From positions 16,730-80,729 of the forward strand of contig NTLA01000008.1 in the NCBI GenBank assembly GCA_002457435.1: a stretch of DNA of 64,000 nt, written 5' to 3'. The DNA is from Acidimicrobiales bacterium MED-G01. Its GTDB lineage: Bacteria; Actinomycetota; Acidimicrobiia; Acidimicrobiales; Poriferisodalaceae. The translations under genes were made by a program, and so were the position numbers. How positions within the stretch are numbered: the first letter of the stretch is position 1; every line of letters begins with the position of its first letter. The notes below the pieces were generated by a model. It was not told the origin of the DNA. It saw only the letters and a list, made by a program, of their open reading frames with translations, and did no database searches. Shown here piece by piece: positions 17,732 to 26,073 of this stretch.

Positions 17732-18192
17732 CTGAGAACAAAATCGAGAAGCTACTCAAATGGCGAGACAATGTGCCCCCGGGGCGACTCGTAAACCCTG
17801 GAGTCCCACCATTTGATTTACTCAACGCGTCTGAATGGTCCGTAATCGACGAATCACCGGGGAAACTTGAATTGATGTGTGAACTTCCCGAAGAAACGCT
17901 TAACCCAGCAGGACAGCTCTTTGGCGGGTTTACCGCCGCTTATGTGGATATCGCCTGCCTCTATGCGGCGCAAAGCGACGTAGGAGAAACCCCGGGTTTT
18001 CAATCGACCATCAATATGCGAGTCGATTACTTCGAAGCCATTACCCAGAGCCCGTTTCGTATCACCGGTGAAGTTATTCATCGTCGGGGAGAAACGCGTC
18101 TCGTTGAATGCAAGATGTACCAAGGAGAGATACTTGCCGTCTATGCAATCACAACAATGAGGCACCAGCCGCTCTCACAGGTGTTGGGATAG
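17728..18192 (+). CDS. PaaI-like hotdog-fold acyl-CoA thioesterase
   Basis: About 154 residues. The NPAGQLFGGFTAAYVDIA segment is the hotdog central helix with the catalytic region, followed by STINMRVDYFEA and ITGEVIHRRGETRLVEC as in the 4HBT/PaaI group. ATG 17728 overlaps the ROK stop and has GGGGAG upstream, so it is translationally coupled to the kinase. Hydrolyses an acyl- or aryl-CoA; substrate unknown. Confidence 0.82.
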   Translation: MTENKIEKLLKWRDNVPPGRLVNPGVPPFDLLNASEWSVIDESPGKLELMCELPEETLNPAGQLFGGFTAAYVDIACLYAAQSDVGETPGFQSTINMRVDYFEAITQSPFRITGEVIHRRGETRLVECKMYQGEILAVYAITTMRHQPLSQVLG

Positions 18193-18295
18193 TGCTGCTA
18201 GAGACCCAAAAGGCGACTTTCTAACTGTGTCGGCGACATCTATAAGGATGAGGGGCCAATCCAAGCCCAGCCCAATCGACCGAAAGGGTCATGGA

Positions 18296-18841
18296 ATGAA
18301 AAGGTTTTTCATCGGAAGCCTTGTACTGATTTTCTTCACGGCATGTTCTTCTGCATCAAACACGGAACTCGAGGCAGGGGATGGTCGGCCCACGACAACG
18401 ACGTCCGGCTACGCAATAGAAGATGAACCGGAGCCGACGGAATCAACGACAGTTTCGAAACCACCTGAATTGGTGCGACTTGAAGACGCCTGGGATTTCG
18501 CTGCATCTAGACCCGGGACTGATATAGGCCAAGTCTTCCAATTGTTTCGTCTTAAACAATCTTTAGGCCCAAAGAACCTCGCTTGTTACGACCTCGAGTC
18601 TGGCGATGTCTGCGAACAGATCGTCGAGGCGATCAATGTCGTCGGGCTAACCGAACAGCAATTGACGGTGCTTTTAGATTCGTTGGAACTTCCGCATCGC
18701 GTCGTTGAACGAGATTGTGAGCCATTGATGATTACCGAAGAGTTCGTGGCTGGTCGAGTCAACTTTTCGGTTTTTGAAGGTGTCGTTACCGGTTGGGCCT
18801 CAGAAGGAGGGCAAAGTTTTCGTGATAATGGAAGCTGTTGA
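18296..18841 (+). CDS. predicted lipoprotein of unknown function
   Basis: The N-terminus MKRFFIGSLVLIFFTAC is a lipoprotein signal peptide with lipobox FTAC. A low-complexity Thr/Ser/Glu linker (about residues 30-55) follows, then a roughly 120-residue domain with four further cysteines that could form two disulfides outside the membrane. The start at 18296 is set by AAAGGG seven bases upstream; an upstream in-frame start would bury the signal peptide. No recognised domain. Confidence 0.75.
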   Translation: MKRFFIGSLVLIFFTACSSASNTELEAGDGRPTTTTSGYAIEDEPEPTESTTVSKPPELVRLEDAWDFAASRPGTDIGQVFQLFRLKQSLGPKNLACYDLESGDVCEQIVEAINVVGLTEQQLTVLLDSLELPHRVVERDCEPLMITEEFVAGRVNFSVFEGVVTGWASEGGQSFRDNGSC

Positions 18842-19027
18842 CGACAACGCTTCCCGGTTCATCACAAACTGCTAGCAATCTGTCGGTTTCATTTCCAAAA
18901 ACCGAGGGATGGCGCAGTTCAGCTCCGTTTTCTGGAACGCGGGGAACCAAAACATGCATCCACCGCTGGGAAGGTAACAGCGACCAGCTTCCCGATTGAG
19001 TCGTCTGTTGCAGATAGATTTCTAAAT

Positions 19028-19153
19028 ATGGAACTCGTTGATCCGAAGATCACCCCTCGGGTGATGACCCATGAGGAAGCAAGCGCTTGGGTTTGGGAAT
19101 TTCGTAGCTTCTACCGCCAACGTTCCAGCGGAAACTTAGAACCTAAGCGTTAA
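19028..19153 (+). CDS. possible 41-residue small protein
   Basis: Short open frame ATG 19028 to TAA 19153 encoding a charged, Trp-containing peptide (MELVDPKITPRV start, EPKR end). It is the only plausible coding content in the otherwise empty 18842-19142 stretch. No Shine-Dalgarno sequence or -10 at leaderless distance is visible and the end overlaps the convergent membrane-protein gene by 11 nt, so the call is weak. The upstream part of the gap shows nothing else convincing. Confidence 0.25.
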   Translation: MELVDPKITPRVMTHEEASAWVWEFRSFYRQRSSGNLEPKR

Positions 19154-19502
19154 TCACGATGACGAGCATCACTGAGCTACCGAGCATCGCTGCCGCATTG
19201 AGGATCAAATAAACAGGGAACGGGGCTTTGGAGAACTGCTTACCAAACGTTGTTGACGCCAGAGCATCATCCATGTCAGATCTCATTGCAGCAATATCCA
19301 TAATCGCTCCATGGGAACCGAACCACAGAAATAATCCGACCACGGCGACCGTTATCGATAGCGCCAGCTCAGCATTGTCACTTAATGAACCCCACGAAAT
19401 GGCTAAAGCTATTCCGACGATCATCAACACGAGACACTTGACACACACCCACAGCATCTCCGCTCGGTGTTCAATCCAACTACGAAGCTCACTTTGCTCC
19501 AT
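19143..19502 (-). CDS. small membrane protein of unknown function
   Basis: 119 residues with three hydrophobic segments (about 19-38, 46-64 and 97-118) and an acidic loop DMRSDMDDALAS between the second and third. GGAG lies 5 nt before the ATG. No family recognised. Single gene, convergent with the small frame at 19028. Confidence 0.6.
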   Translation of the reverse strand: MEQSELRSWIEHRAEMLWVCVKCLVLMIVGIALAISWGSLSDNAELALSITVAVVGLFLWFGSHGAIMDIAAMRSDMDDALASTTFGKQFSKAPFPVYLILNAAAMLGSSVMLVIVINA

Positions 19503-19630
19503 GACATCTCCAATGCTCTGCCGGTTTCCCGGTTTCCGTCAAGGTCGACTGTAGACCGTCTTCGCGAAACCTCTGGACACGCGCATGTATTTACGGTGAG
19601 AAGGTCTGAGCCCGTTGGGAAGATTCCTTC

Positions 19631-19975
19631 TCAGTCCCCAAATTCGAGTTGTACACGTTCGTCGTAGAAACAAAGCAATCCGCCGATAGCAGACATTGCT
19701 TCAATAGGTGTCTCGTAACTCCACACAACGTCTTCTAGATCGTGGTCATCAAGTTTGATACTCCAGTAGCGAGCATCGCCTTTATGAGGGCAGTGAGTGA
19801 TGCTTTGAGAAGGGATTAAAAGATCCATGTCTACATCCTCGCGAGGGAAATAATGTCGAGGTGGGAGGTTTCCTTCTAGGAGCAACTGGACTGACGATGA
19901 TCGTGCCACGGTTCTCTCACCGACGCACACTCGTACCTGACCGTCTAACTCTTGAACTTCTATATGACTTTCCAC
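19631..19975 (-). CDS. DUF427 family protein
   Basis: 114 residues matching DUF427 throughout: RHYFPREDVDMDLL, THCPHKGDARYWSI and the C-terminal VWSYETP. The family is common in Actinobacteria; its biochemical role is not established. Start is GTG 19975, six nt after a TAACAT hexamer (leaderless). Confidence 0.88.
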   Translation of the reverse strand: MESHIEVQELDGQVRVCVGERTVARSSSVQLLLEGNLPPRHYFPREDVDMDLLIPSQSITHCPHKGDARYWSIKLDDHDLEDVVWSYETPIEAMSAIGGLLCFYDERVQLEFGD

Positions 19976-19981
19976 AAGGCC

Positions 19982-19987
19982 ATGTTA
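19982..19987 (-). promoter_or_regulatory. -10 element (leaderless) for the DUF427 gene
   Basis: TAACAT on the minus strand with a 6-nt spacer to GTG 19975. Confidence 0.45.
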
Positions 19988-20078
19988 GGTCGGTCACGCT
20001 TCTGGTAGGCGATCTAAGTAAAGGGGAATCGAAGTTTTCGCACATTTTCTCTTGACCGACCTCACGCAGCGCATAAGT

Positions 20079-20105
20079 GAAGTTCCGGCGTAGCGAGCGA
20101 ACTTC
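20079..20105. repeat. inverted repeat in the divergent gap between DUF427 and the methyltransferase gene
   Basis: GAAGTTC and GAACTTC, 7-bp perfect arms separated by 13 nt. It could be an operator or an RNA hairpin in the 262-bp divergent intergenic region. There is no further support. Confidence 0.25.
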
Positions 20106-20237
20106 GCATTGCCTGGAGCCGGAACCTCTGCCCTGGTCGGGGGCTTTTCTGCACGGAACGGTCTTCAGTAAATATCGTATGTACAACGAATACCTAATAC
20201 TGCAGCCAGATGCGCAGAAGAAACGACGGAGAACAAG

Positions 20238-21308
20238 GTGGATCAATCCAAAATAGGAGACTTGTCGAAACGAATTATGGGCGCCTACGAGGGAGCCCTA
20301 GTGTCGGGCATGATTTACCTCGGTGACGAAATGGGTCTCTACCGAGCAATGCATGAGCAAGGCCCGATTACAAGCGACGAGGTCGCGAAAGGAGCAGGCC
20401 TCCACGAACGCTTTGTTCGAGAGTGGTTGTCTCTTCAAGTAGCTGCAGGACTCATCGAATACCAAGGCGACGGGTTCTTCTACCTTTCCCCTGAAGCCAG
20501 CGTGCTCCTTGCCGACGAAGACGACCTTCGTTCGATGGCGCGATGGTTCGACAACTTCCCGCAACGGACAGCTCTTCTCTCAGAAATTCCTCGGTCCTTT
20601 AAAACCGGTATAGGTATTTCCTGGTCCGACATAGAAAAGGGAGGCACCTCAGGTCGAGTTCAATGGATGGAACGTCTGTTGCGTCCCTGGTATGAACAGG
20701 TGCTTGTTCAATCAGTTTTGCCACAACTTGAAGGTCTAACAGACGACTTACAAGCGGGCGTTCGAGTCGCCGACGTGGGTTGTGGAAGTGGTGTAGCGGT
20801 CGTAACAATGGCCGAAGCGTTCCCAACGTCAGAGTTTCATGGCTGGGAAATAGCACCCTTAGCCCTCGATCGCTGCAGAGAAAACGCGATTCAGTCGGGA
20901 GTTACGAACGCATTCTTTCACGACGTGCGTGACCACAGACTGCCCGAAGACAACAGTTTTTCGTTTATAGCGACATTCGATTGTGTTCACGACATGACCT
21001 CACCCGACGAGTTAGCCAGCGCTATCTACAATTCAATGGCTCCGGAGGGCCGATGGTTGATAGTTGACCCCACAAGCAAGGGCAGCTTGGAAGAGAATGT
21101 AGCGATGCCTTTGGCTGTATTTGGGTACGCAGCATCCGTGGCGGGATGTTTACAGTCCGGGATGAGTGAACCTGGCGGAGCAGGCCACGGTGCATTTGGT
21201 CTCCCGGCGCCCGCGATGCAAGAACTAACTGAAAGGGCAGGATTTACTCGTTTCCGTCAGCTAGATATCGAACACGCGATGAACAGCTACTACGAAGTGC
21301 GTCCTTGA
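20238..21308 (+). CDS. class I SAM-dependent methyltransferase with N-terminal winged helix
   Basis: 356 residues. Residues about 20-90 form a winged-helix dimerisation-type domain (LYRAMHEQGPITSDEVAKGAGL, then FVREWLSLQVAAGL). Residues about 175 onward hold the Rossmann methyltransferase, with motif I VADVGCGSGVAV and the later FDCVHDM. Resembles the small-molecule methyltransferases with an rRNA-MTase-like N-terminal helix domain. The GTG start has GGAG six bases upstream. Methyl acceptor unknown. Confidence 0.85.
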   Translation: MDQSKIGDLSKRIMGAYEGALVSGMIYLGDEMGLYRAMHEQGPITSDEVAKGAGLHERFVREWLSLQVAAGLIEYQGDGFFYLSPEASVLLADEDDLRSMARWFDNFPQRTALLSEIPRSFKTGIGISWSDIEKGGTSGRVQWMERLLRPWYEQVLVQSVLPQLEGLTDDLQAGVRVADVGCGSGVAVVTMAEAFPTSEFHGWEIAPLALDRCRENAIQSGVTNAFFHDVRDHRLPEDNSFSFIATFDCVHDMTSPDELASAIYNSMAPEGRWLIVDPTSKGSLEENVAMPLAVFGYAASVAGCLQSGMSEPGGAGHGAFGLPAPAMQELTERAGFTRFRQLDIEHAMNSYYEVRP

Positions 21309-21431
21309 AATAACAGATAGCACTGGATGAATTCAGCGGTGTTGAGACTTCGGCATATGCAGACCCTTCTGACTACGCTTCATGCATTGTTCGTAGTCAA
21401 GACAAAATATTGATCCTCAGGAGAAACGCCG

Positions 21432-23090
21432 ATGAATGACTCAATGGTTGCGCAACAGTCAACTGATGACTCGACTCTCATCCACGAAGAACCCGATTAC
21501 GAAGTCGTGGTGATTGGGGCTGGGGTCGGCGGCATCTATCAGATCAAACGATTAATTGACTTAGGCGTGAATGCGACGGTTCTGGAAGGAGATCCGGATT
21601 TGGGGGGTACTTGGTATCGGAACCGTTACCCAGGAGCCCGCTTTGATTCTGAAAGCTTTACCTACGGGTACTCATGGGATCAAGAGGTCCTTGATCAATG
21701 GCATTGGAAAGAAATGTTCTCGCCCCAGCCTGAGACTCTGAAGTATCTGAACTTTGTTGCGGACAAATTCGGGTTACGAGACCACATGCAATTCAACTGC
21801 TATGTCGAAAAGATGATTTTTGACGAAAATGCGTGCGTTTGGAGTTTGTCGCTTAAAGATGGCCGAGAGATCACAAGTCGTTTCGTCCTGACTGCTATAG
21901 GCCTGCTTTCGGTACCAACCCTGCCGCGTATAGAGGGAATCGACAGCTACAAAGGCGAAGCGTTCCATACCTTTGATTGGCCCAAGGAGCCACTCGACCT
22001 CGAAGGTAAGCGCGTAGCGGTAATTGGCACAGGAGCAACGGCTATTCAACTCATACCTGAAGTTGCCAAGGAAGCAGAACATCTGACCGTCTTCCAAAGA
22101 AGAGCTAACTGGGCAGCGCCGTTAAACAACAGCGAAATTTCTGAAGAAGAGATGACAGAAATCCGGAAACGGTATGACGAAATCTTTGCCACCTGCGCCC
22201 GGACTCCCGGTGGATTTGAACACGAACCGGATCGTCGCGGGTTTTACAGTGTGCCCGAAGAGGAACGACGCGAACTGTGGGACCGCCTATATGACGGACC
22301 AGGTTTTGGTATTTGGCTCCAAAATTTTGTCGAGATCTTTATGGACGAAGATGCGAATGCAGAATTCTCTGAATACATAGCCGAACGAATCCGCGCACGG
22401 GTTGACGATCCTGAATTGGCAGAAAAACTCATTCCCAAAGACCATGGTTTTGGAATACAACGTGTTCCTCTGGAAACTAACTATTTTGAGGCCTATAACC
22501 GAGACAATGTGTCATTTGTAGATGGGAGCGAGACCCCGATACAGAGGATCACAGAGACCGGTGTGCAAACCAGCGACGAGCACTACGAGTTCGATGTGAT
22601 CGTATATGCGACAGGATTTGACGCATTTACGGGTGCATTCGACAGAATCGATATCCGTGGGGTTGATGGCCAATCATTGCGTGACAAATGGTCGGAAGGG
22701 CCGGTGACCTACCTAGGGTTGCTCGTTCATGGTTTTCCGAACTTGATCATGATTTCTGGCCCCCAAACAGCAGCCACCAATTTTCCTCGAGGAGCTGAGT
22801 TAGCTGTCAACTGGGCTACCGAACTGTTGGAACACCTTTGGGATTCGAACAAGGGTCGTATTGAAGCAACGCCGGCCGCGGAGCAGAGCTGGTTCGACCA
22901 TGTCGCAAAAATGTATGAACCATTCTTGTTGAGAAAGGCTCAAAGTTGGATCACTGGATACAACTCAAACCTCGATGGACACGAGTACGGCAAGACCCGC
23001 TACAACATTTATAACGGCGGTGGACCGAAATATGCCGATCGACTGCAGGAAGAAACTCAAGAAGGATATTCAGGAATAAGCATCGAATAG
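21432..23090 (+). CDS. flavin-containing monooxygenase, Baeyer-Villiger type
   Basis: 552 residues. The first Rossmann motif GAGVGG (residues 29-34) binds FAD; GGTWYRNRYPGARFD is typical of cyclohexanone/phenylacetone monooxygenases. The type I BVMO fingerprint is present as YKGEAFHTFDWP near residue 173 (Tyr replacing the first Phe). The second Rossmann motif GTGATA near residue 199 binds NADPH. AGGAG precedes the ATG. Expected to insert oxygen next to a ketone; substrate unknown. Its stop codon lies in a terminator stem. Confidence 0.92.
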   Translation: MNDSMVAQQSTDDSTLIHEEPDYEVVVIGAGVGGIYQIKRLIDLGVNATVLEGDPDLGGTWYRNRYPGARFDSESFTYGYSWDQEVLDQWHWKEMFSPQPETLKYLNFVADKFGLRDHMQFNCYVEKMIFDENACVWSLSLKDGREITSRFVLTAIGLLSVPTLPRIEGIDSYKGEAFHTFDWPKEPLDLEGKRVAVIGTGATAIQLIPEVAKEAEHLTVFQRRANWAAPLNNSEISEEEMTEIRKRYDEIFATCARTPGGFEHEPDRRGFYSVPEEERRELWDRLYDGPGFGIWLQNFVEIFMDEDANAEFSEYIAERIRARVDDPELAEKLIPKDHGFGIQRVPLETNYFEAYNRDNVSFVDGSETPIQRITETGVQTSDEHYEFDVIVYATGFDAFTGAFDRIDIRGVDGQSLRDKWSEGPVTYLGLLVHGFPNLIMISGPQTAATNFPRGAELAVNWATELLEHLWDSNKGRIEATPAAEQSWFDHVAKMYEPFLLRKAQSWITGYNSNLDGHEYGKTRYNIYNGGGPKYADRLQEETQEGYSGISIE

Positions 23091-23110
23091 TGCCCGTGAC
23101 GGGCACTATT
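23086..23110. terminator. bidirectional hairpin terminator between monooxygenase and tmRNA
   Basis: A 25-nt near-perfect palindrome (arms AATAGTGCCCGT / ACGGGCACTATT) that starts at the monooxygenase stop codon and lies 10 nt beyond the tmRNA 3' end. It has no T-tract, as in many actinobacterial intrinsic terminators. Confidence 0.7.
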
Positions 23111-23119
23111 CGTGGTTAG

Positions 23120-23481
23120 TGGAGGTGGCGGGAATCGAACCCGCGTCCCCCGGCGTTTCAATGAGTCTTCTCCGAGCGCAGTCGCTTTGTTAGTTGTCGG
23201 GTTGCAAGCTGGTAGCGACCCCAGACCAAACAACCGTATCCGGCTAAAAGTCCCCGCAATCACACCGACGATGACTGAAGGCAAGCCTCTCAAATGAGGA
23301 CCACCGCTACCCGAGAGGCTGAGGCAGTGGGGTCGTTACCCGATACCTAAATTAGGCAGCGAGCGCCAGGTCATTAGTTTTGACATTGGCGTTTGTAAAT
23401 GTTCCGGCTCTTTAACGTGGCTCCGGAGACCACGGCTCGCTTCTCTCATATCAACCGTCGAAGTCGAAACCGATCACCCCC
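23120..23481 (-). ncRNA. ssrA: transfer-messenger RNA (tmRNA)
   Basis: Rescues stalled ribosomes with SmpB. On the minus strand the 5' end GGGGGTG pairs with CACCTCC at the 3' end to form the acceptor stem, and the T arm GGTTCGATTCC is intact. The mRNA-like part encodes the tag ANVKTNDLALAA, with resume codon GCC at 23390 and TAA at 23354-23352. The 3' CCA is not encoded: the bases after the discriminator A are CTA, so it must be added post-transcriptionally. 362 nt; lies downstream of smpB in the same direction. Confidence 0.95.
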
Positions 23482-23488
23482 GTGATCC

Positions 23489-23508
23489 GTCCAGATCAGG
23501 GTCTGGAC
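23489..23508. repeat. hairpin between smpB and ssrA
   Basis: GTCCAGA / TCTGGAC, 7-bp arms with a 6-nt loop, 8 nt upstream of the mature tmRNA 5' end. It may terminate smpB or mark the leader processed from pre-tmRNA. The rest of 23482-23604 shows no gene. Confidence 0.35.
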
Positions 23509-23604
23509 CTTCGTAGTAGCGTACCGGCGAGAGCCGCACAGTAGATGCAAACGAAGACAGGCAGTCGTAGTGAACCGCTCATTGCCCAATCGTGTGAAGA
23601 CGGC

Positions 23605-24081
23605 CTAGCGGTTTCGGCGAGACATCGCTCGGCGAGCTTCAAGGTCACTTTCGCGTTTCCTAATTGCCTGCCTTTTGTCGTATTGGCGGCGGCCTTTAGC
23701 GAGAGCCAATTCCAACTTCGCCCGGCCATCTCGAAAATAGACAGATAGCGGGATGAGTTGAAGCGGCTCCTGTTCAGTTCGTGCCCGCAGTCGATCAATT
23801 TCAACGCGATGTAAGAGCAGTTTTCGTGGACGGTCCACAACGTGACCATTTTGTGCAGAAGAGTGACTCCAGGGCGAGATTTGCATGCCGAGAATCCACA
23901 TTTCGCCATTGCGTACCCTTCCGAAAGCTTCAGCAAGCTGCACTGACCCTTCACGGAGCGATTTCACTTCGCTCCCTTGCAGCACTAGCCCACACTCGTA
24001 AGTGTCGAGCAGGTCGTAGTTAGCTCGGGCGCGCCTGTTCGAAGCAACAATCTTCCGATCACTATCGCCATCACCGCTCAT
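23605..24081 (-). CDS. smpB: SsrA-binding protein SmpB
   Basis: Binds tmRNA and brings it to stalled ribosomes. 158 residues with the SmpB core: DTYECGLVLQGSEVKSLREG, EMWILGMQISPWSH, RPRKLLLHR, and a basic C-terminal tail ending in RRNR that enters the mRNA channel. ATG 24081 lies 7 nt after a TACCCT hexamer (leaderless). A longer start at 24132 is not supported. Directly followed by ssrA. Confidence 0.95.
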   Translation of the reverse strand: MSGDGDSDRKIVASNRRARANYDLLDTYECGLVLQGSEVKSLREGSVQLAEAFGRVRNGEMWILGMQISPWSHSSAQNGHVVDRPRKLLLHRVEIDRLRARTEQEPLQLIPLSVYFRDGRAKLELALAKGRRQYDKRQAIRKRESDLEARRAMSRRNR

Positions 24082-24088
24082 ATAGAGA

Positions 24089-24094
24089 AGGGTA
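24089..24094 (-). promoter_or_regulatory. -10 element (leaderless) for smpB
   Basis: TACCCT on the minus strand with a 7-nt spacer to ATG 24081. Confidence 0.5.
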
Positions 24095-24175
24095 TCGGCA
24101 CGCCGTCCGGTGTTGAATCGCTGTTGAAGCACACAACTGGTAACTACGCTCTCAACGAATGGACAACATCACGGC

Positions 24176-24463
24176 ATGAATACTGAAACGAGAATTACCG
24201 TGTGGCTCCCGAGTGTCCTTCGTGCGCATACCGGTGGAGAGTCACGGGCCCTGTTGAGTGGCTCCAATGTGAGTCAGATTTTGATCGAGTTGGTTCATCG
24301 TTATCCAGCACTTCGAACCCACTTACTTGACGACCAAGGAATGTTGTACCCGTTCATAACCATTTTCCGGAACGAAACGAATATTCGCGATTTACGATTC
24401 TTGGACACAGAACTTGATGATGGTGATGAGGTACGAATATTGCCAGCGGTAGCCGGTGGGTAG
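24176..24463 (+). CDS. cysO: MoaD/ThiS-like sulfur-carrier protein, CysO type
   Basis: 95 residues, ubiquitin-like beta-grasp fold ending in the diglycine VAGG that would be thiocarboxylated. The ILPAVAGG ending and N-terminal LPSVLRAHTGG closely resemble mycobacterial CysO, which carries sulfur for CysM-dependent cysteine synthesis. As in mycobacteria it is followed by an Rv1339-like MBL protein, rph and rdgB, but no cysM or mec gene is adjacent here. The symbol rests on resemblance and synteny. MoaD is the alternative. Confidence 0.75.
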   Translation: MNTETRITVWLPSVLRAHTGGESRALLSGSNVSQILIELVHRYPALRTHLLDDQGMLYPFITIFRNETNIRDLRFLDTELDDGDEVRILPAVAGG

Positions 24464-24566
24464 AGCAAAGCTCGCGAAGTCGAGCTGCAATTGTTCCGAC
24501 GAGGCGCTGAATTGGGAGTCTGAGAGATAATTTTTCGCTTCGCTCACACCGAGTCACAGGCGAGCG

Positions 24567-24572
24567 TAGCCT
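24567..24572 (+). promoter_or_regulatory. -10 element (leaderless) for the MBL-fold gene
   Basis: TAGCCT with a 7-nt spacer to GTG 24580. Confidence 0.45.
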
Positions 24573-24579
24573 TAACCAT

Positions 24580-25332
24580 GTGACGGGACTCTCACTGACT
24601 GTTCTTGGATGCTCGGGAAGTTACGCTGCTGCAGGTGAGGCATGTAGCGGATATCTCGTTCAATCCTCTGAGACGAATCTCTGGGTTGATTGTGGTCCTG
24701 GCACCCTTGCTAATTTGCAACAAAACCTTGACCTGAACGAGGTCGACGCCATCGTCGTTTCACATCATCACCCTGACCATTGTGCGGAGCTTCCGGTCGT
24801 GTACAACGCCTACAAGTACTTCACATCTATTTCCGAGCTCAGAGTGATATCGACATCTGATGTGAGGCGTGTAACTGACGCATTTCAACCGGATGGGGAT
24901 AGCAGCGATTTCTTTAATTGGGAGATAGTCGGCGATGGTTCGGTTGCTGAAGTAGGAGATATCTCGATCTGTTTCTCGCAGACTGACCACCCAGTGGAGA
25001 CTCTCGCTATGCGATTTAGCTGCGGAGAGGAATCGATTGTTTACACCTCAGACACGGGTAAGAACTGGTCGATTTCCGAATTAGGTTTTGACGCCAACAT
25101 TGTTATAGGGGAGGGCACGCTTTTGGATGGCACGGCTGACCCCGCTATTCCACATATCAGCTGTCGACACCTGGCACTAGAAGCAAACGAAGCGGGGGCA
25201 AGACAGCTCATCGTTACCCACGTCCCACCGGGATCGGATCCGTCGAAACATCTTGAGGAAGCATCGGCTGTTTTTGAGGGCAGGGTTGAACTAGCAACCA
25301 CAGGCCGTACCTTTTCAGCCACAAACAACTAA
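24580..25332 (+). CDS. MBL-fold metal-dependent hydrolase (Rv1339-like)
   Basis: Metallo-beta-lactamase fold with the di-metal motif HHHPDH (H62-x-H64-x-D66-H67), a later IVYTSDTG, and a GEGT..H segment supplying further ligands. 250 residues. Located directly before rph and rdgB, as Rv1339 is in mycobacteria, where the homologue has been linked to cAMP phosphodiesterase activity. That function is inferred here. GTG start fits the leaderless pattern. Confidence 0.85.
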   Translation: MTGLSLTVLGCSGSYAAAGEACSGYLVQSSETNLWVDCGPGTLANLQQNLDLNEVDAIVVSHHHPDHCAELPVVYNAYKYFTSISELRVISTSDVRRVTDAFQPDGDSSDFFNWEIVGDGSVAEVGDISICFSQTDHPVETLAMRFSCGEESIVYTSDTGKNWSISELGFDANIVIGEGTLLDGTADPAIPHISCRHLALEANEAGARQLIVTHVPPGSDPSKHLEEASAVFEGRVELATTGRTFSATNN

Positions 25333-25342
25333 AGGAAATTCA

Positions 25343-26068
25343 ATGCGCGTCGATGGCAGAGCCAATGATGATTTACGTCCTATCTCGTTCGAACGTAATT
25401 TCACCGACCAGACCCCAGGGTCGGTGCTTGTGAGCTTCGGCCGTACCAAGGTTCTGTGCACAGTGTCTATTGACGACGATGTTCCACGATGGATGCGAGG
25501 CAACGGAGAAGGTTGGGTTACCGCCGAGTACGCGATGCTTCCCGGATCTAGTGGAGAACGCGTTGGCCGCGAAGCAAAAAAAGGAAAACAAAAAGGTCGC
25601 ACACTCGAAATCGAGAGACTCATCGGACGTGCCCTAAGAGCTGTCTGCGACATGAAGGTTCTCGGTGAACGCGAAGTGACTGTTGACTGTGACGTTCTGC
25701 AAGCGGATGGCGGTACCCGAACAGCATCAATTTGTGGTGGATACGTCGCCCTCCATGATGCGTTTAGTCGCCTAGTTGATGACGGAACTTTGCGCGAGCA
25801 TCCGCTGACTGACTACTGCGCGGCGATTTCCGTGGGCATAGTGGGAGAAGATCTCTGTTTGGATCTGCCATACACCGAAGACGCGGGCGCCGAAGTTGAT
25901 ATGAACGTGGTGATGACAGGTACCGGAAAGTTCGTCGAAGTGCAAGGCACGGCCGAAGGAGAGCCGTTTGACAGCGAGCAGCTAGATGGGTTGCTTCGCC
26001 TGGCAGAAAAAGGCATTCACGAGATTATTGATCTTCAACGATCGACTCTGTCCGAAAACACAGATTGA
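25343..26068 (+). CDS. rph: ribonuclease PH
   Basis: Phosphorolytic 3'-5' exoribonuclease that trims tRNA 3' ends. [14 protein letters not shown] at the N-terminus, [14 protein letters not shown], and the phosphate-binding [13 protein letters not shown] stretch are diagnostic. 241 residues, full length. AAAGGA precedes the ATG, 10 nt after the MBL gene. Its stop overlaps a possible TTG start of rdgB. Relevant to tmRNA and tRNA ends, since the tmRNA CCA is not encoded. Confidence 0.97.
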   Translation: MRVDGRANDDLRPISFERNFTDQTPGSVLVSFGRTKVLCTVSIDDDVPRWMRGNGEGWVTAEYAMLPGSSGERVGREAKKGKQKGRTLEIERLIGRALRAVCDMKVLGEREVTVDCDVLQADGGTRTASICGGYVALHDAFSRLVDDGTLREHPLTDYCAAISVGIVGEDLCLDLPYTEDAGAEVDMNVVMTGTGKFVEVQGTAEGEPFDSEQLDGLLRLAEKGIHEIIDLQRSTLSENTD

Positions 26069-26073
26069 AAGCC

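Noticed and set aside
18850..19020. Minus-strand Cys-rich short frame (RCYLPSGGCMFWFP-type reading)
   Set aside because: The first ATG leaves only about 19 residues and no start signal is visible; not enough to call a gene.
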